Source of the DNA: Cycas panzhihuaensis
Lineage: Eukaryota; Cycadophyta
DNA: 64,000 nt
NCBI GenBank assembly: GCA_023213395.1
Contig: CM041465.1
Location: forward strand, 205,041,741 to 205,105,740
Reading direction: 5' to 3'
Part shown: piece by piece, positions 1 to 11,013 of the stretch
How the letters are laid out: each line of letters opens with the position of its first letter
Position numbering within the stretch: position 1 is the first letter of the stretch
Notes under the pieces: generated by a model
The model's input: the letters and a program-made list of their open reading frames with translations, nothing else
Database searches by the model: none
What the model was told of the DNA's origin: nothing
Position numbers and translations under genes: made by a program

Positions 1-690
1 GATCACTAACATATGCATTTACTAAATTATGAGAAATGAGATCATAAAATGTAGTCGTCATTGCTCATTGATATATAGCACCAACATTGATAAGCCCAAA
101 TGACATTACACAATAAACATAAGTACCCATTGAGGTAGTGAATGATGTTTTTATTTGGTTTTTTTTAGATAGATGAATTTGGTTACAACTAGAGAAATTG
201 TCCATCAAAGTCATTGCTTTAAAACTAGCAGTTGAACCAATAATTATGTCAATGAATGACAAAGGATAAATATCCTTATGACATGCCTTATTAACTTGAT
301 GAAAGTCAATACAAGCTTGAATAATTCTATTTTTCTTCATAATAGGAACTATATTTGATACTCACTTTGGATAATTGATAGGATAAATGAATTTTTTTCT
401 TAAAAATTTTTAAATTTCATTTTAATGAGTTGAGATAGTTGAGGCTTTATTGGTCTTTATTTTCGTCTAACAGGATGAGCATAAAGATGAGTGACAATGT
501 TATGAATAATAATGCTTGGATCTATACCAAGCATATTATCACAAGACCATGCAAAGACTTTATAACATTTTCTAAAAAGGTTTATGTGAGCTTGACACTC
601 ATGAAGGATACACTCAACATCAAATTTAATTATTTGAGGAGATGAAGTTATAGAAATATTGACATCAACACTTTTACCAACCAATATTGG
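1..690 (-). pseudogene. Ty3/gypsy reverse transcriptase, N-terminal part (broken)
   Basis: The 75-codon frame at 684-457 contains FAWSCDNMLGIDPSIIIHNI, the conserved lead-in to RT in plant Tat/Athila-type gypsy elements. The 340-65 frame contains CIDFHQVNKACHKDIYPLSF, then MDNFSSCNQIHL and MSFGLINVGAIYQ, which correspond to RT motifs 1-4 (R.CIDFR.LN.A, DG.SGYNQI, MPFGL.NAGATYQ). The catalytic YVDD box would lie to the left of the window. The stretch between the two frames (340-457) keeps homology but carries stops. In an intact element this enzyme copies genomic RNA in cytoplasmic particles. It is non-functional here. Confidence 0.85.
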
Positions 691-1184
691 ATAACTCTCT
701 TTAATATGTTTAGGAGTAAGTGGAAAAATATTATTAAATCCAAATTGTTGGATTATAGAAAAAGTGAAGGTAGTTTGAAGAACTTCTTCACCATTTAAAG
801 CATCAAGTTCATTAGGAAAAGACTCAAATTTAATTGATTTAGGAATGGGGTAATAAGGATGTTAATATTTGCTATGAAAATCATCTTGAGTCTTATCATT
901 AGTAAATAAGAAGCTGAAGATGGCATCATCATCTTAGAATAAGTCCAATGAAGTTACATAATCAGTCTTAATGAGAAAAATTCCTTATTCAGAAGTAGAT
1001 GGAGGAAATTCATAAGGAATAACAATTCCATAAGTACTTAAACCCATATTGTTTATTTGTTGTTCTTGATCAATATCAAGGTATATGCTAATCTCAAGAT
1101 TGAGCATTTCTATAGGTTCTTTAGAATAAAATTCAGATAATTTAACGACTTTTACATGATTACCATTAAGAAATCAGATTTCTT

Positions 1185-1490
1185 TAACTAATGATGATGG
1201 TATAACTTGCATTGCTTGAATCCAAGGTTGACTTAGAAGAATGCTATCATCTAGGGCCATATCAACAACCTCAATGTTGATTTTAATTATTTTGCCTTTA
1301 AATGCAACATGTAGATTAGCAAATTTTCCACATGGTTAAATGCTTTGTAACATCAAAACCCTTAATGCAAGTAAGATTTTTGTCCAACTTTTTGTGTTAC
1401 AAATCATGCATATACGATAAAGTAATAACATTAAGGGATAATCCATCGTCAATAACAACATGATGGATAATTGTGTCAAATAATTACCTT
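1185..1490 (-). pseudogene. Ty3/gypsy aspartic protease (broken)
   Basis: Minus-strand translation gives VVIDDGLSLNVI around 1430-1460, the D-S/T-G active-site loop of Tat/Ogre-type retropepsins with the final residues altered (usually IDxGSSLNV). About 60 codons later it gives DDSILLSQPWIQAMQVIPSS at about 1260-1200, matching the family motif (LLGRPWIH.A.AVPSS). Several internal stops are present. It lies between gag and RT in the order expected for this element, so the assignment rests on motif plus context. Confidence 0.75.
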
Positions 1491-1925
1491 GATCATAGAA
1501 GGTCTAGGATTAGGTTGAGTTGAGATATCAACAAGAAGTAAAGGTAGGTCAAAGGATAAAATGCATGAAGAAGTTTCAAAAGATTGTATTCCAAAGGCAT
1601 TGAGGTAACTCTATCTCTACGAAGGACAATGCTCCAATACATCCTATAATGATATTCTTGGTGAAATATTTTTTAAATCATTAATAAGGAAATATGGGGT
1701 CAAAGCTCTATTCTATATTATTAGAAGAGAAGATTTAAAAACCTTTGAAGTGCAGGGATTGGAGACTATAACAAGTAACTTATATTCCTTTGACTTAGGA
1801 TTAGAATCAACATTATACTTTACATCTTGTTAATGGGTTTAAACTACCAAGATGCCAGATAGATCAATGTTATCAAGCTCAATTAGATGTATTTGTGATA
1901 CAGGCTTCTTATCAACTACTTTACT

Positions 1926-2100
1926 TGTTGGAATATTGATAATACACATTTGTTTTATCCCACATGTAAGTGGATCCCACTCTCATTATATAGACATGTA
2001 TTATAAATACATAACATAGTGTATCATATGATTATCACTTGTAAAGATGTATTGTTAATATAATTAAGGTACCTTAAGGGTATTGTTATGTTTTCCAATA
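1926..2100 (+). repeat. 5' LTR of H1
   Basis: Matches the 3' LTR over its whole length, but lacks about 50 bases near its right end: after accttaagggta it goes almost directly to tgttttccaata. A TATA-box-like TATAAAT is at 2002-2008, where a U3 promoter would sit. The first bases TGTTGG and last bases CCAATA are the usual TG...CA type ends with the terminal C decayed. Confidence 0.85.
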
Positions 2101-2271
2101 GGTTTGCCACAGTGTTGTAGATTATGATTCCGACTAGTAACTTATGTTTTCCAATAAGTTTGCCATAGTGTTGTAGATTATGATAGATTATAATTTCGAC
2201 TAGTAACTTATGTTTGATTATGATTATGACTAGTAACTTATGTTTTCCAATAGGTTTGCCACAGTGTTGTC
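2087..2271 (+). repeat. Tandem copies of the H1 LTR end plus leader
   Basis: Units starting tatgtttt at 2087, 2143, 2209 (shortened) and 2239 repeat the last 14 bases of the LTR (tatgttttccaata) together with the following ggtttgccacagtgttgt and gactagtaact. The LTR/leader junction has been multiplied, most simply by slippage during reverse transcription or replication. No clear initiator-tRNA primer site is visible after the LTR, so the real PBS may have been altered here. Confidence 0.75.
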
Positions 2272-2999
2272 TATTCATGGTTTGTAATGGTGTTGAGGTA
2301 GAAAACCCTAATAGTTGTTGGTGCCATTTATTTGGTTGAGTTTGTGTTTTAACTGATTGCATCCCATTCAATTTTATTTAAAAATCTATTCGTTTTTTGG
2401 TTCGTGATTATTTGTACTTGTAAAATCATTGCCATAATCAAAGTTTGAGTTGCTAAATTTATGAAACCATAATCTACAAAGTCACTAGTAAACAACAATA
2501 TATTGTACATCTACCAGTATAGAAATTGTGAGGGAACAAGATTTCACTACTCCAACGATCGTGCTTGTGATTGCAACAAAGATTATGCCCCTTCCTGTGT
2601 TTGTGAACTGTCACCTAGTGCTTTGTATCTTCGTGGCTTCCATTTGCGTGTATATATATGCACTATTCTGCGTGTTTGGAGATTGTTATAGGGCCATCAA
2701 CTATGAAAATTGTAGGCTACCATAATCCCAACCACTGATGAGAAGTCGCTTAATTCAGCCGCCATTTTTCATCAAATTTAATCGAATAGAGTTCATCAGA
2801 TAATCTTATTTTCTATTGTTCGTACTCCATTATTTCGTTATCCGTGTGCAATTTGATTCCAACATAAGAAGAAAGCCATCTGGTCTCAGTTGCATATTTG
2901 TAGCCACAAGTTTGATGATGTTGCACAGAGATACCACGCCACTTCACACGAAATCGCCCCAGCGATCATGCCACGGATGCACAAAGCCTACCCATGGCT

Positions 3000-3330
3000 G
3001 GTAAAGTCCCGAGTCGTTCTAAGCTAATGGCTGAGAATTCATAAGATTGATAATTATCAGATCAATTCTGAGCAATATCCTATAACAAAGCAACAAGATC
3101 TTCCACTCGATTGTCCTCTAAGGGCAACAACACTATTGTTTGAGGCTCATTCTCAGGACCAGTCTCCATAGATTTAGCAGGGGTTTCTCTAAACTCTAGT
3201 TTCTTATCTATTGTCTCATCATGCAAATAATCTGTAACCGAAAAATTCTAGTCCATTTGAGGAGATAAAACCTCTATGCCAGGAGAGCCACGACTAGAAG
3301 AGTGTCGAAGATGCCACGATGCCCTTAAGC
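3000..3330 (-). pseudogene. Antisense coding-like segment inside H1, unrecognised
   Basis: On the minus strand, from about 3302 leftward, one frame reads with sparse stops through SSSRGSPGIEVLSPQMD, NFSVTDYLHDETIDKKLEF, KSMETGPENEPQTIVLLPLE and DNRVEDLVALL. The composition is that of an acidic, soluble cellular protein and unlike any retroelement domain; the stops fall at plausible Trp/Gln codons. The surrounding 2500-3600 is less AT-rich than the rest of the element. I do not recognise the product. Captured host exon sequence lying antisense to the element is an inference; a chance open frame is the alternative. Confidence 0.4.
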
Positions 3331-3599
3331 AGTTACCCTACACACTGTAGTCATTGCACAGACACAGGAGATCCAAAGAATAGCAGACGAATACGAAACA
3401 ATTGCCATGCAAAGAGGAGATCCGAAGAATAACAGGACACAAAAAATCACCACGCAAAATTTATGGCAGAGAAACGTCATTGCAGTCGCCATTTGCACGT
3501 TGTTTGGAATTGTTGTAGTTTGCGTTTTGAATTTGCAGCCGCCACCATCTTGATTCACCCATGTAAGTTTGGTTTGCTGTTCGAATTTCATTTCTTAGC

Positions 3600-4963
3600 C
3601 ATGATATTCATAATGTCGTGCCAGCATTTTGTGAATGTTTTCAGTATTGCGACTTCATAATATTGCATTTGATATATATTAAGTCGCCATAAGTTCCCGG
3701 ATTCTTATTATTATTCTAAGTCGCCCTTATATGTCGTTTACATTGATATTTCATTATCTTTATCAATGTTATTTGATATCAAGTTGTCCCTTGTGATATC
3801 AATGTTGTCTCTTTAGTAAATCACTTTGATATTTTTTTCAAGATATTTTTCATGAAGACATTGAGATGTGTCATTCATATTTTACCTTCTATTTTTTCAC
3901 CCAAAACTTTTCTCATATGAAGTAGCACACGTTTAATAGTTTCCCTTTGATGTGATACATATTAAGGTGGCCTCTCATCTAAGGAGACTTTAAAGTGTTG
4001 AAGGGTGATATGCCTATGGGATATGACATGATGTGTGTCTTCTTAGTGATGTATTTTCATTGTAAGATTTGCTTAGTAATGATGTATGCATGGTAGTAAT
4101 TTGATGGGAATATGAGGCATGCATATGGTAAAATAAAGAAGTTGGCGATATTAGTTATCTTGCATATGAGTGCATGAGAGAATTTGTGAGGCATATTAGT
4201 GATATAGTGCTCTTTCGCATGCGATTGTATGACAGTACTTTGAAGATATGATGCATTGATGAGGTGATTGTTTAAAGTCTTTTTGCATGTATTGTACATG
4301 GGAGAGTACTTTGCGATGTGATATGACATTAAGTCATGTTGATGAGGGTGACTATTGGTAACTTGAGATATATGATGGTGATTATTTAATAGCAATTGAG
4401 TTCTTTCAATGACATAGTATAGTGATGAAGTGATAGTGCATGTGTTTGCATGAATGAGTTGGATGATATAAGTCAACTTAGTACTCCTTGGAATGTAATT
4501 AACATGAAAGAGCTTTATGGGCATCATAAGGCAAATGGTGATTTAAAGTAATAAGGTGATTATTGCATATGAAGTTATTGGCATGTTTTAAGGCTAAGAT
4601 TAGGCATGTTTGATGATGTGTTTATTAATTAACTGAATGAGCAAAGAAGGATGAGTTTAGTTACAGGGAAGCAAACTTTGTTGAGTGGTGTAGTGGCATA
4701 AGTTGTGTCCTGGGCAATTAAGTGAAGTGTGCATCTTGTCAATTTAATGGTGACATATGGCATGTATAATCATTGTGAAATTTATGAGGCATTGATTTGG
4801 TGAAGTAAGTGTTTGTATTCTATGTGACTGTTTGGCGATATAAGAAATGGATAAGGTGATGATTTGATGATGAAGTTAGTGATGTGAGAGACGAAAAAGT
4901 TTATTGTGATTAGTTAATAGGCATTGAAAAAGGGGGACATTATTTAGAGGTACATTTACAATC
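3600..4963 (+). other. Non-coding leader of H1 upstream of gag
   Basis: No retroelement domain is seen on either strand. The minus strand holds a 156-codon open frame (4527-4057) rich in His, Ile and Asn that resembles no family and is probably fortuitous. The stretch is dominated by gatgatg/gtgatg-like low-complexity sequence. Confidence 0.5.
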
Positions 4964-6016
4964 ATGGAAGAAAATGATGTGGTCATGTATGTTCATGAAA
5001 CAAATGAATATTACTTAATAGATTCGTTTCTTCCGATACCTAAGTGTAATGGAGAAAACTATTTCTTTTGGACAATTAAAATGAGATGTTTTTTTATAGC
5101 TAGAGGTTTGTGGAAGCTTATTATTGATGGATATAATATCCCTAAGGATGAAGAAGAAAATGAAATTCTTGAGAAGAAAGACAAAAATGCATTCATCATG
5201 ATTCTTACTGCATTAGACAAGGCAAATCTTTCTTCCACATATCATTTCGTCATTCCTAAGATTCAATGTGCAAGTACTACTAAGGAAGTTTGAGATTTTT
5301 TAAGGCATGTATTTGAACAAACTCCTGAAGAAATACAATGAATGATTGAAAATGCATATAAAGTCAATGATGGTTATGGTATAGGTATAACGAATGAAGA
5401 AAATATTATCAACACTGATGAAATAGTATGTCAAGATGAAGCATGTTTGAATATTGATAAAATTACTACTAAATATATGATTAAATGCATTGATAAGACT
5501 ACAACTACTACTGAAGATGTTGAGAGTGATGAATCGATAAAGGCTTATTTAGATGACACCATGATTTCAAGAGAAATTGAATATGAATATGATGGTCCTA
5601 TAGAAGATGAGTCTCAGATTGATTCAAGTCTGAATGATGTTCTTTTTTTGACCATTGATTCAAGTTCAAAGGGTATGCAAGTTGATCAAGATTCTACTCT
5701 AAATATTGAAGAAATCATTGTTATACATGATGATCAAGAACTTATATAAGATAATGATGACAAGCAAGTTGTGTTTGAAGATGGTTACTTACAAGATCTT
5801 CTTCAAAATCAGACTAGACCAACCACAATGAAGAATCATGATTTGCACTTACTAGAGCTACTACACCAACATCATCACTATAGGATTGAAGATAGAAATC
5901 AAGTTGAAGACATCACTCTACAGCAAAGACATTGCTACAAGATTGAAGATAAGGATCAAGTTGAAGACATCATCTTCAAGATATTTCCAAGGACAAGGCA
6001 TTGCAAGTATAAATGA
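4964..6016 (+). pseudogene. Copia-type gag (UBN2/DUF4219-like) with acidic tail
   Basis: A single 351-codon frame from ATG 4964 to TGA 6016 has three internal stops (5291, 5339, 5747), the first replacing Trp in the usual KEVWDFL motif. Residues 20-110 (PIPKCNGENYFFWTIKMRCF, then LWKLIIDGY, ALDKANLSS) match the copia gag N-terminal domain, which binds RNA and builds the particle. The remaining residues are atypical: no CCHC knuckle and no protease, but an Asp/Glu-rich tail with YKIEDKDQVEDI-type repeats near the end. The frame ends just before the polypurine tract, so the element's coding capacity is gag plus this tail. The high Asp/Glu content of the tail despite heavy AT bias suggests it was once a real protein part. 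Confidence 0.8.
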
Positions 6017-6030
6017 CCTAAATGTGCATT

Positions 6031-6039
6031 AAGGGGGAG
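6031..6039 (+). other. Polypurine tract of H1
   Basis: aagggggag directly precedes the TG of the 3' LTR at 6040; this is the usual plus-strand primer position. Confidence 0.85.
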
Positions 6040-6263
6040 TGTTGGAATATTGATAATGCACATTTGTTTTGTCCCACATGCAAGTGGGTCCCACCCTCGC
6101 TATATTGACATGTATTATAAATACACAACATAATGTATCATATGATTATCACTTGTAAAGATGTTTTGTTAATATAATTAATGTACCTTAAGGGTACCGT
6201 TCGATCCTGTGGAGGTGTTTATTCTATTTGTGAATATCTTTCTATAGCTTATGTTTTCCAATA
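6040..6263 (+). repeat. 3' LTR of H1
   Basis: A 224-bp repeat of the 5' LTR that retains the roughly 50 bases missing there. TATAAAT at 6116-6122 is the likely promoter box. Near the start, CCCAC..GTGGG (within 6073-6090) can form a small stem. It ends ccaata, followed by ttagt. Confidence 0.85.
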
Positions 6264-6899
6264 TTAGTGGATTCTTTAGGCTCTAAAATTTAAATCCAAG
6301 GAGCAGATTATGTGACATAGTCAACACTTTGTCTTAGTGGGGTATAACTAGGAACAAAGGTAGGTTCAAATCCATTTGAAACTAGAGTGGAAAATTGGGA
6401 ACCTACTATTTGAGAAGAATTTGATGTGGGGGAATGGCATACTTGCAATGTGCTGAGTTAGTTTTAGAGGCTCTAAATTTAAGCCATAAGTTATCGTTGA
6501 GAATCAATAAGAGTAAATTACATCATATAGATAGGACATTCATTGTTATTATTTAGAAAATGGATTTTATATATTCCTAACTCTTGGTTAGGACTCAATA
6601 GCTATCCTTGATGTGTTTTACTTTGATTGGGAGAATTTTGAATAATATGATTGGTGACTCGACACATTAAATACCATAGTCATTCATGACAAACATTCTC
6701 TTGATGGTTATTTTTTCCATAATGATTGTAATAGGGAGATTTTGCTTAAGGCTATTGCTACGTATTTATAGAAGTAGGAAGAGGATTATTTTGAGGATGA
6801 GGGAGAAAGATTATGCTGCCCCCCTTGACTAATCAATATAAGGTCTATTTAGATATCATTGTACATCTTGAATAAAATAATTTTGAAGTTCATTACAAG

Positions 6900-7620
6900 T
6901 AACAAGGTTTTAAACTAATTATGTTAATTAAGTCGTTGACACAACTAGGTTAGATAAGTAAGCTATAGGAGGATGTTGGATTGTTTGAATAACTTGTTGA
7001 GCAGGTTGATATGGAAGAGGTAAAGGTGGATGTCCACTAACACCTCTATCTCCATTCGGATCATTAAGATAAATAACTCACAAATAAGTTGGGTTTTTGA
7101 TAGCCATTAACCCTAATTAAATTAAGGCATGATTATATTGATGAGTAAGTTGTTCAAATTTTGAATAAGTCTTAGGGTTTTGCCTTAGAAGTTCAAAATG
7201 AATGACATTAGTCAAGCTATCAAGACTTGTTTAATAATGATGTTATTGAGAGGAATATTACAATGACTAACCAATTCATGAAAACTTTTAATATGGTGAA
7301 TAATAGTTTGATCAAGAGTTTGTTTACATGTTAGCAAGGTGTCAAGATCATCATCATTGACTTTAGGTAAAGAAAAATAATTGAGATAATTCTCAAGTAA
7401 TTCTTTGGTATTATTAATTAATTTTATAGGGTGCTTTATAAACCAAAAGGTACTAGTATCCCATAAAATTATGTTCAGAAAATATCTTATTTAGATGGTA
7501 TTATCATAAATCTAACTAATGTCAAGGAAAGCATTAACTTGCTTTTTAGGATCTTCATTTGGTTTCTCAGAAAACTTAGGTAAACTAAGTACAATAGTGG
7601 ACATATCCAACACAATAGTT
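6900..7620 (-). pseudogene. Ty3/gypsy gag of G1 (broken)
   Basis: On the minus strand a frame from about 7445 leftward reads NNTKELLENYLNYFSLPK, QTIIHHIKSFHELVSHCNIP and LNNIIIKQVLIA before the first stop, then continues in pieces. The arrangement (F..LV..CN..P) resembles the retrotransposon gag domain of plant gypsy elements. Position between the PBS (8018-8033) and protease supports the call. The right part (7620-8000) shows no domain. Confidence 0.55.
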
Positions 7621-8017
7621 GGTATGACTAATTAAGAAGATTTAACACAAGTAAGACATTAAAATTTTGATGAAATAAGACTTATGTTAATCTGTGGAGA
7701 GGAAGATTAACTCCCTAGTGGAATACTTATGATGACTTTATAAGGGAAAGACGGATGCTGATAATATCAAATTATAATAGATAAAAAAGTGACAAAAAAA
7801 TTCATTAGATATAAAATGGTAAAATCATAAGGAGGAAGATATAAAACAATTGAGTTATGAGAGGTAGAAGCCTCCTTAAAGGCTCAAGGTCAAAGAGGTA
7901 ATAAACCTCTTAGCCAATAAGAAAATTTACTAGGGTTAGCTAGAACCCCAGAATACCAACATGGAATTATAAAGTGAAAGGTAAAGGTGGCAAGCTACAA
8001 GACTACGATTTAATTCA

Positions 8018-8033
8018 CCCAATATAGTTGCCA
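8018..8033 (-). other. Primer-binding-site-like sequence of G1
   Basis: Minus strand reads TGGCAACTATATTGGG. This fits the TGGCGACTCTGCTGGGG-type PBS common in Tat/Ogre elements if CpG and other C residues have decayed. It sits six bases inside a TG/CA boundary at 8039. Confidence 0.5.
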
Positions 8034-8038
8034 GAAAA

Positions 8039-10275
8039 TGTTGATTTCAAAAAATATGATAACCTTGGATTTCACCTAAAACTAACTCATATGCTCATAA
8101 TGAAGCTAAGATCACATTCCTAGTCAATATTTTATGAGTTAGAAATACAATTATTAAAGAAAAGTGCACAATGCAACAACAGTAAATTATTTGTGTCACT
8201 TTCATATGAAGTTTTAACCCTAAGGATTTAAAGCACCGAAAAGATGAAAATTGGCTCCTGAAGAGAGGGTTTTAACTCACTCTAAATAAAATACTAGTAT
8301 AAGGCTATCATACTAATATTCTCTCCATAGTAAATGGAAATCACCACTTTAAGGTCTCTAAAGCTACCCACACACTCCTTAAATTAAGGATTACTAGGTG
8401 ATCTTCCCTAGTTAATATATACTAATTTTAGTAGAGTTGTTGTTTCTAACCTTGGTGATAAACTTTAAGGAAAACCAAAGGATACCTTGAGCAATAATAA
8501 ATTATATAGGTGATGATAAGATAAAGCCCTATATAGTCTCTCTAAAGAAGGCTAGCTATGACTTTGTGATATACTCCTAAAGAGTAAGCATATAGTCATC
8601 CCACTTATTCTTTGGTACCCTTATAGCTATTAAAGTTACTTATAACTCATGCTTTTATGGATACCTCCAAGCAGTTAAAATGCACCTATATGATCATACC
8701 CCTACTAGGGGCTAGATCTAATTAGTTGAGGTATTAGAACACTCTAGGGCCCTACATTCATGGTGTGTCTTATTCTAGTAATTTCTTAGTAAAAGTAGTG
8801 AGATAAGATTTTTGACTTTGCAAACACTTAGGACATGCTTTAGGAACTTGGGGGATGATGACAAATGATAGAGTGAAAACACTTCCATGACAATGCCTCA
8901 TTTTGAAATCTAGTGTAATAAAAGTTACAACCCAAGATACTAAATGAACAACACACATGAACGAAGACAAGAGGTGACATCAAAGGTCTATGAAATTCTA
9001 AACTCATTGTGTATATTTTTTACTTATATTTTTTTATAATTTTTAGCAATAGTAATGTGCACTAAGCCCTTGTAGGAGTTAATTTGAAATTGAATCGAAA
9101 ATATACACTAAAATCCTAATGTAGCTATGTGTATATACAACTAAATATAGTAAAATTTTCCATTTATCTTTTGATTTTTCTAGATTAAAAATTGAGAATT
9201 GAAATCAAACTATACGATTATACATCACAAGTGCCCATCCTGGTTCATTCTATCCAGCAAAAAATGAGGTATGCATCTATTTAATCTTTCCCAAATCTAT
9301 ATGCTCATCATTGCCTAGGTAAATCCCCTTTTCAATCACTTATATGAAGGTTAGAAATGTCCTACTTATGCCTTACACAAGGATAACAAAGTGAGTTGGT
9401 AATATTTATAAAAATGTTTCCTTTAAAGGATTAAAAAAATGTCCTTAAATGATGCCAATATCAAGCATCTTCTTTAAATTAAATCCAAGATCATGTCATT
9501 TTTATCCTTAAAACATAAATAATGATCAATAAAACTTTACTTTTAAAAAGGTTTAAGGGTTATTACTTTATATCAAATCAAAACACCTTTAAGTTACCTA
9601 TTTTAAAATGATTTAGGATATTTATTAATCCTTAAAATCTCATTCAAAACATTAGTTTGAATGATATGTTGTCAATTGGTAAATGTTCAATTTTCATGTT
9701 TATTAAGGGTAAAATGTGTTAATATGTAATGATTCATATAAATTCACCTTTTTCGTTCATTCAAATGCTTAAAGGAAGCATGTTTAAAAGTGAATTTGAA
9801 TCCTCAAATGGAGCACTTCAAAGTAAATTTGATAAAATATTTTATGTGTCTCAAGTTACAACACCTTTTATTCGTGCATATTCATGTTTGTTTATAAACT
9901 CATTAACCAAAGATTAATGCTTTTACTTTAAATGTAAAACATTGATTATCAAAATAATATTATCTACATTCACCAAAAGGTTCATTTGAATATGTAAACT
10001 CGTTAGCATAACGTCAAATTAAAGTACACTTATACTTTTAAAGTGATAAATAAAATAAAAGAAAAGGGTAATTATCGTAAGATGTTTGACCTACCAAACA
10101 CCTATATTTTTAATCTAACCCACTACCAACTACTTTATAATGCACTTATGATTTTGAAATGAAAACACAAGATACTTAAATTAAACAAGTAAGCTCTTGA
10201 ATTTAATTAACTTAATATATTAAAAATGAATGCCATTCAATATAAAAAAATAAACTCATGATATGTAATAGAATG
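8039..10275 (-). other. Start of G1 5' LTR, then unassigned AT-rich DNA
   Basis: The LTR should begin at 8039 (tgttgatttc on the plus strand, so ...tcaaca at the LTR 3' end on the minus strand), followed by a short spacer and the PBS. Its outer end cannot be placed because the partner LTR is outside the window. No reading frame with family resemblance is present in 8039-10275; the short open frames at 8770-8970 and 9729-9917 look random. Confidence 0.4.
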
Positions 10276-10277
10276 TA

Positions 10278-10308
<31 letters not shown>

Positions 10309-10537
10309 TAGATATATATAGATATATATACATACATACATATATACATACATATATATATGTATATATATATATGTATGTATATATATATGTATATATA
10401 TATGTATATATATCTACATATATATATATGTATGTATATATATATATATATGTATGTATATATATATGTATATATATATGTATGTATATATATCTACATA
10501 TATGTATATATATATATATATATATATCTACATATTC

Positions 10538-10573
<36 letters not shown>

Positions 10574-10578
10574 ACATA

Positions 10579-10640
<62 letters not shown>

Positions 10641-10682
10641 TATATGTATGTATATGTATGTATATATATATACGTATATATA

Positions 10683-10720
<38 letters not shown>

Positions 10721-10874
10721 CAGATACATACATATATATATATATATATATACATATGTATATATATATGTATATATATATATTTATATATGTATATATA
10801 TATGTATGTATATATAGATACATATGTATGTATATATAGATACATATGTATGTATATATAGATACATATGTATG

Positions 10875-10918
<44 letters not shown>

Positions 10919-11013
10919 TACATATATATATATACATATATATATATACATACATATATATATACATCTATATATGTATATATATATACATATATATATG
11001 TATATATATATAT
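10276..11013. repeat. TA-rich compound microsatellite
   Basis: About 740 bases of (TA)n interspersed with tatatgtatg, tacatata and gatatata variants, including three copies of a unit containing tatatagatacatatgtatg near 10810-10875. It is close to self-complementary and could extrude cruciforms. All open frames in it are artefacts made of Tyr, Ile and Met. Confidence 0.95.

Larger units (their letters stand above)
1926..6263 (+). mobile_element. Gag-only LTR retrotransposon H1 (TR-GAG type)
   Basis: Terminal direct repeats at 1926-2100 and 6040-6263 begin TGTTGGAATATTGATAA and end TTTTCCAATA. Five-base flanks are ttact (1921-1925) and ttagt (6264-6268), a target duplication with one mismatch. 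A polypurine tract aagggggag (6031-6039) abuts the 3' LTR. The only retroelement coding region is a gag-like frame at 4964-6016; protease, integrase, RT and RNase H are absent. Between the 5' LTR and gag are an LTR-end tandem repeat, an antisense coding-like segment (about 3000-3330) and a long leader. A parasite of autonomous copia elements is inferred. It is inserted in gypsy element G1 in the opposite orientation. Confidence 0.88.
1..8038 (-). mobile_element. Decayed Ty3/gypsy element G1, split by H1
   Basis: Reading leftward on the minus strand there is a PBS-like site (8018-8033), a gag-like frame (about 6900-7620), a retropepsin segment (about 1185-1490) and the start of reverse transcriptase (690 to 1, continuing outside the window). 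The order gag-PR-RT and the motif FAWSCDNMLGIDPS upstream of RT point to the plant Tat/Ogre/Athila side of Ty3/gypsy. The coding sequence is broken by many stops and frameshifts. It is interrupted at 1926-6263 by LTR element H1: the minus-strand frame reads through the flanks (KESTN on one side, then SKVVDKKPVSQI on the other). The second LTR lies outside the window. Confidence 0.8.

Noticed and set aside
2503-2725. Hydrophobic plus-strand frames possibly encoding a membrane peptide
   Set aside because: Two overlapping frames of about 60 codons with no family resemblance in the non-coding part of H1; the stronger coding signal nearby is on the minus strand.
4057-4527. 156-codon minus-strand frame in the H1 leader
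   Set aside because: His/Ile/Asn-rich low-complexity translation of gatgatg-type sequence, with no domain and no homologous frame in H2.
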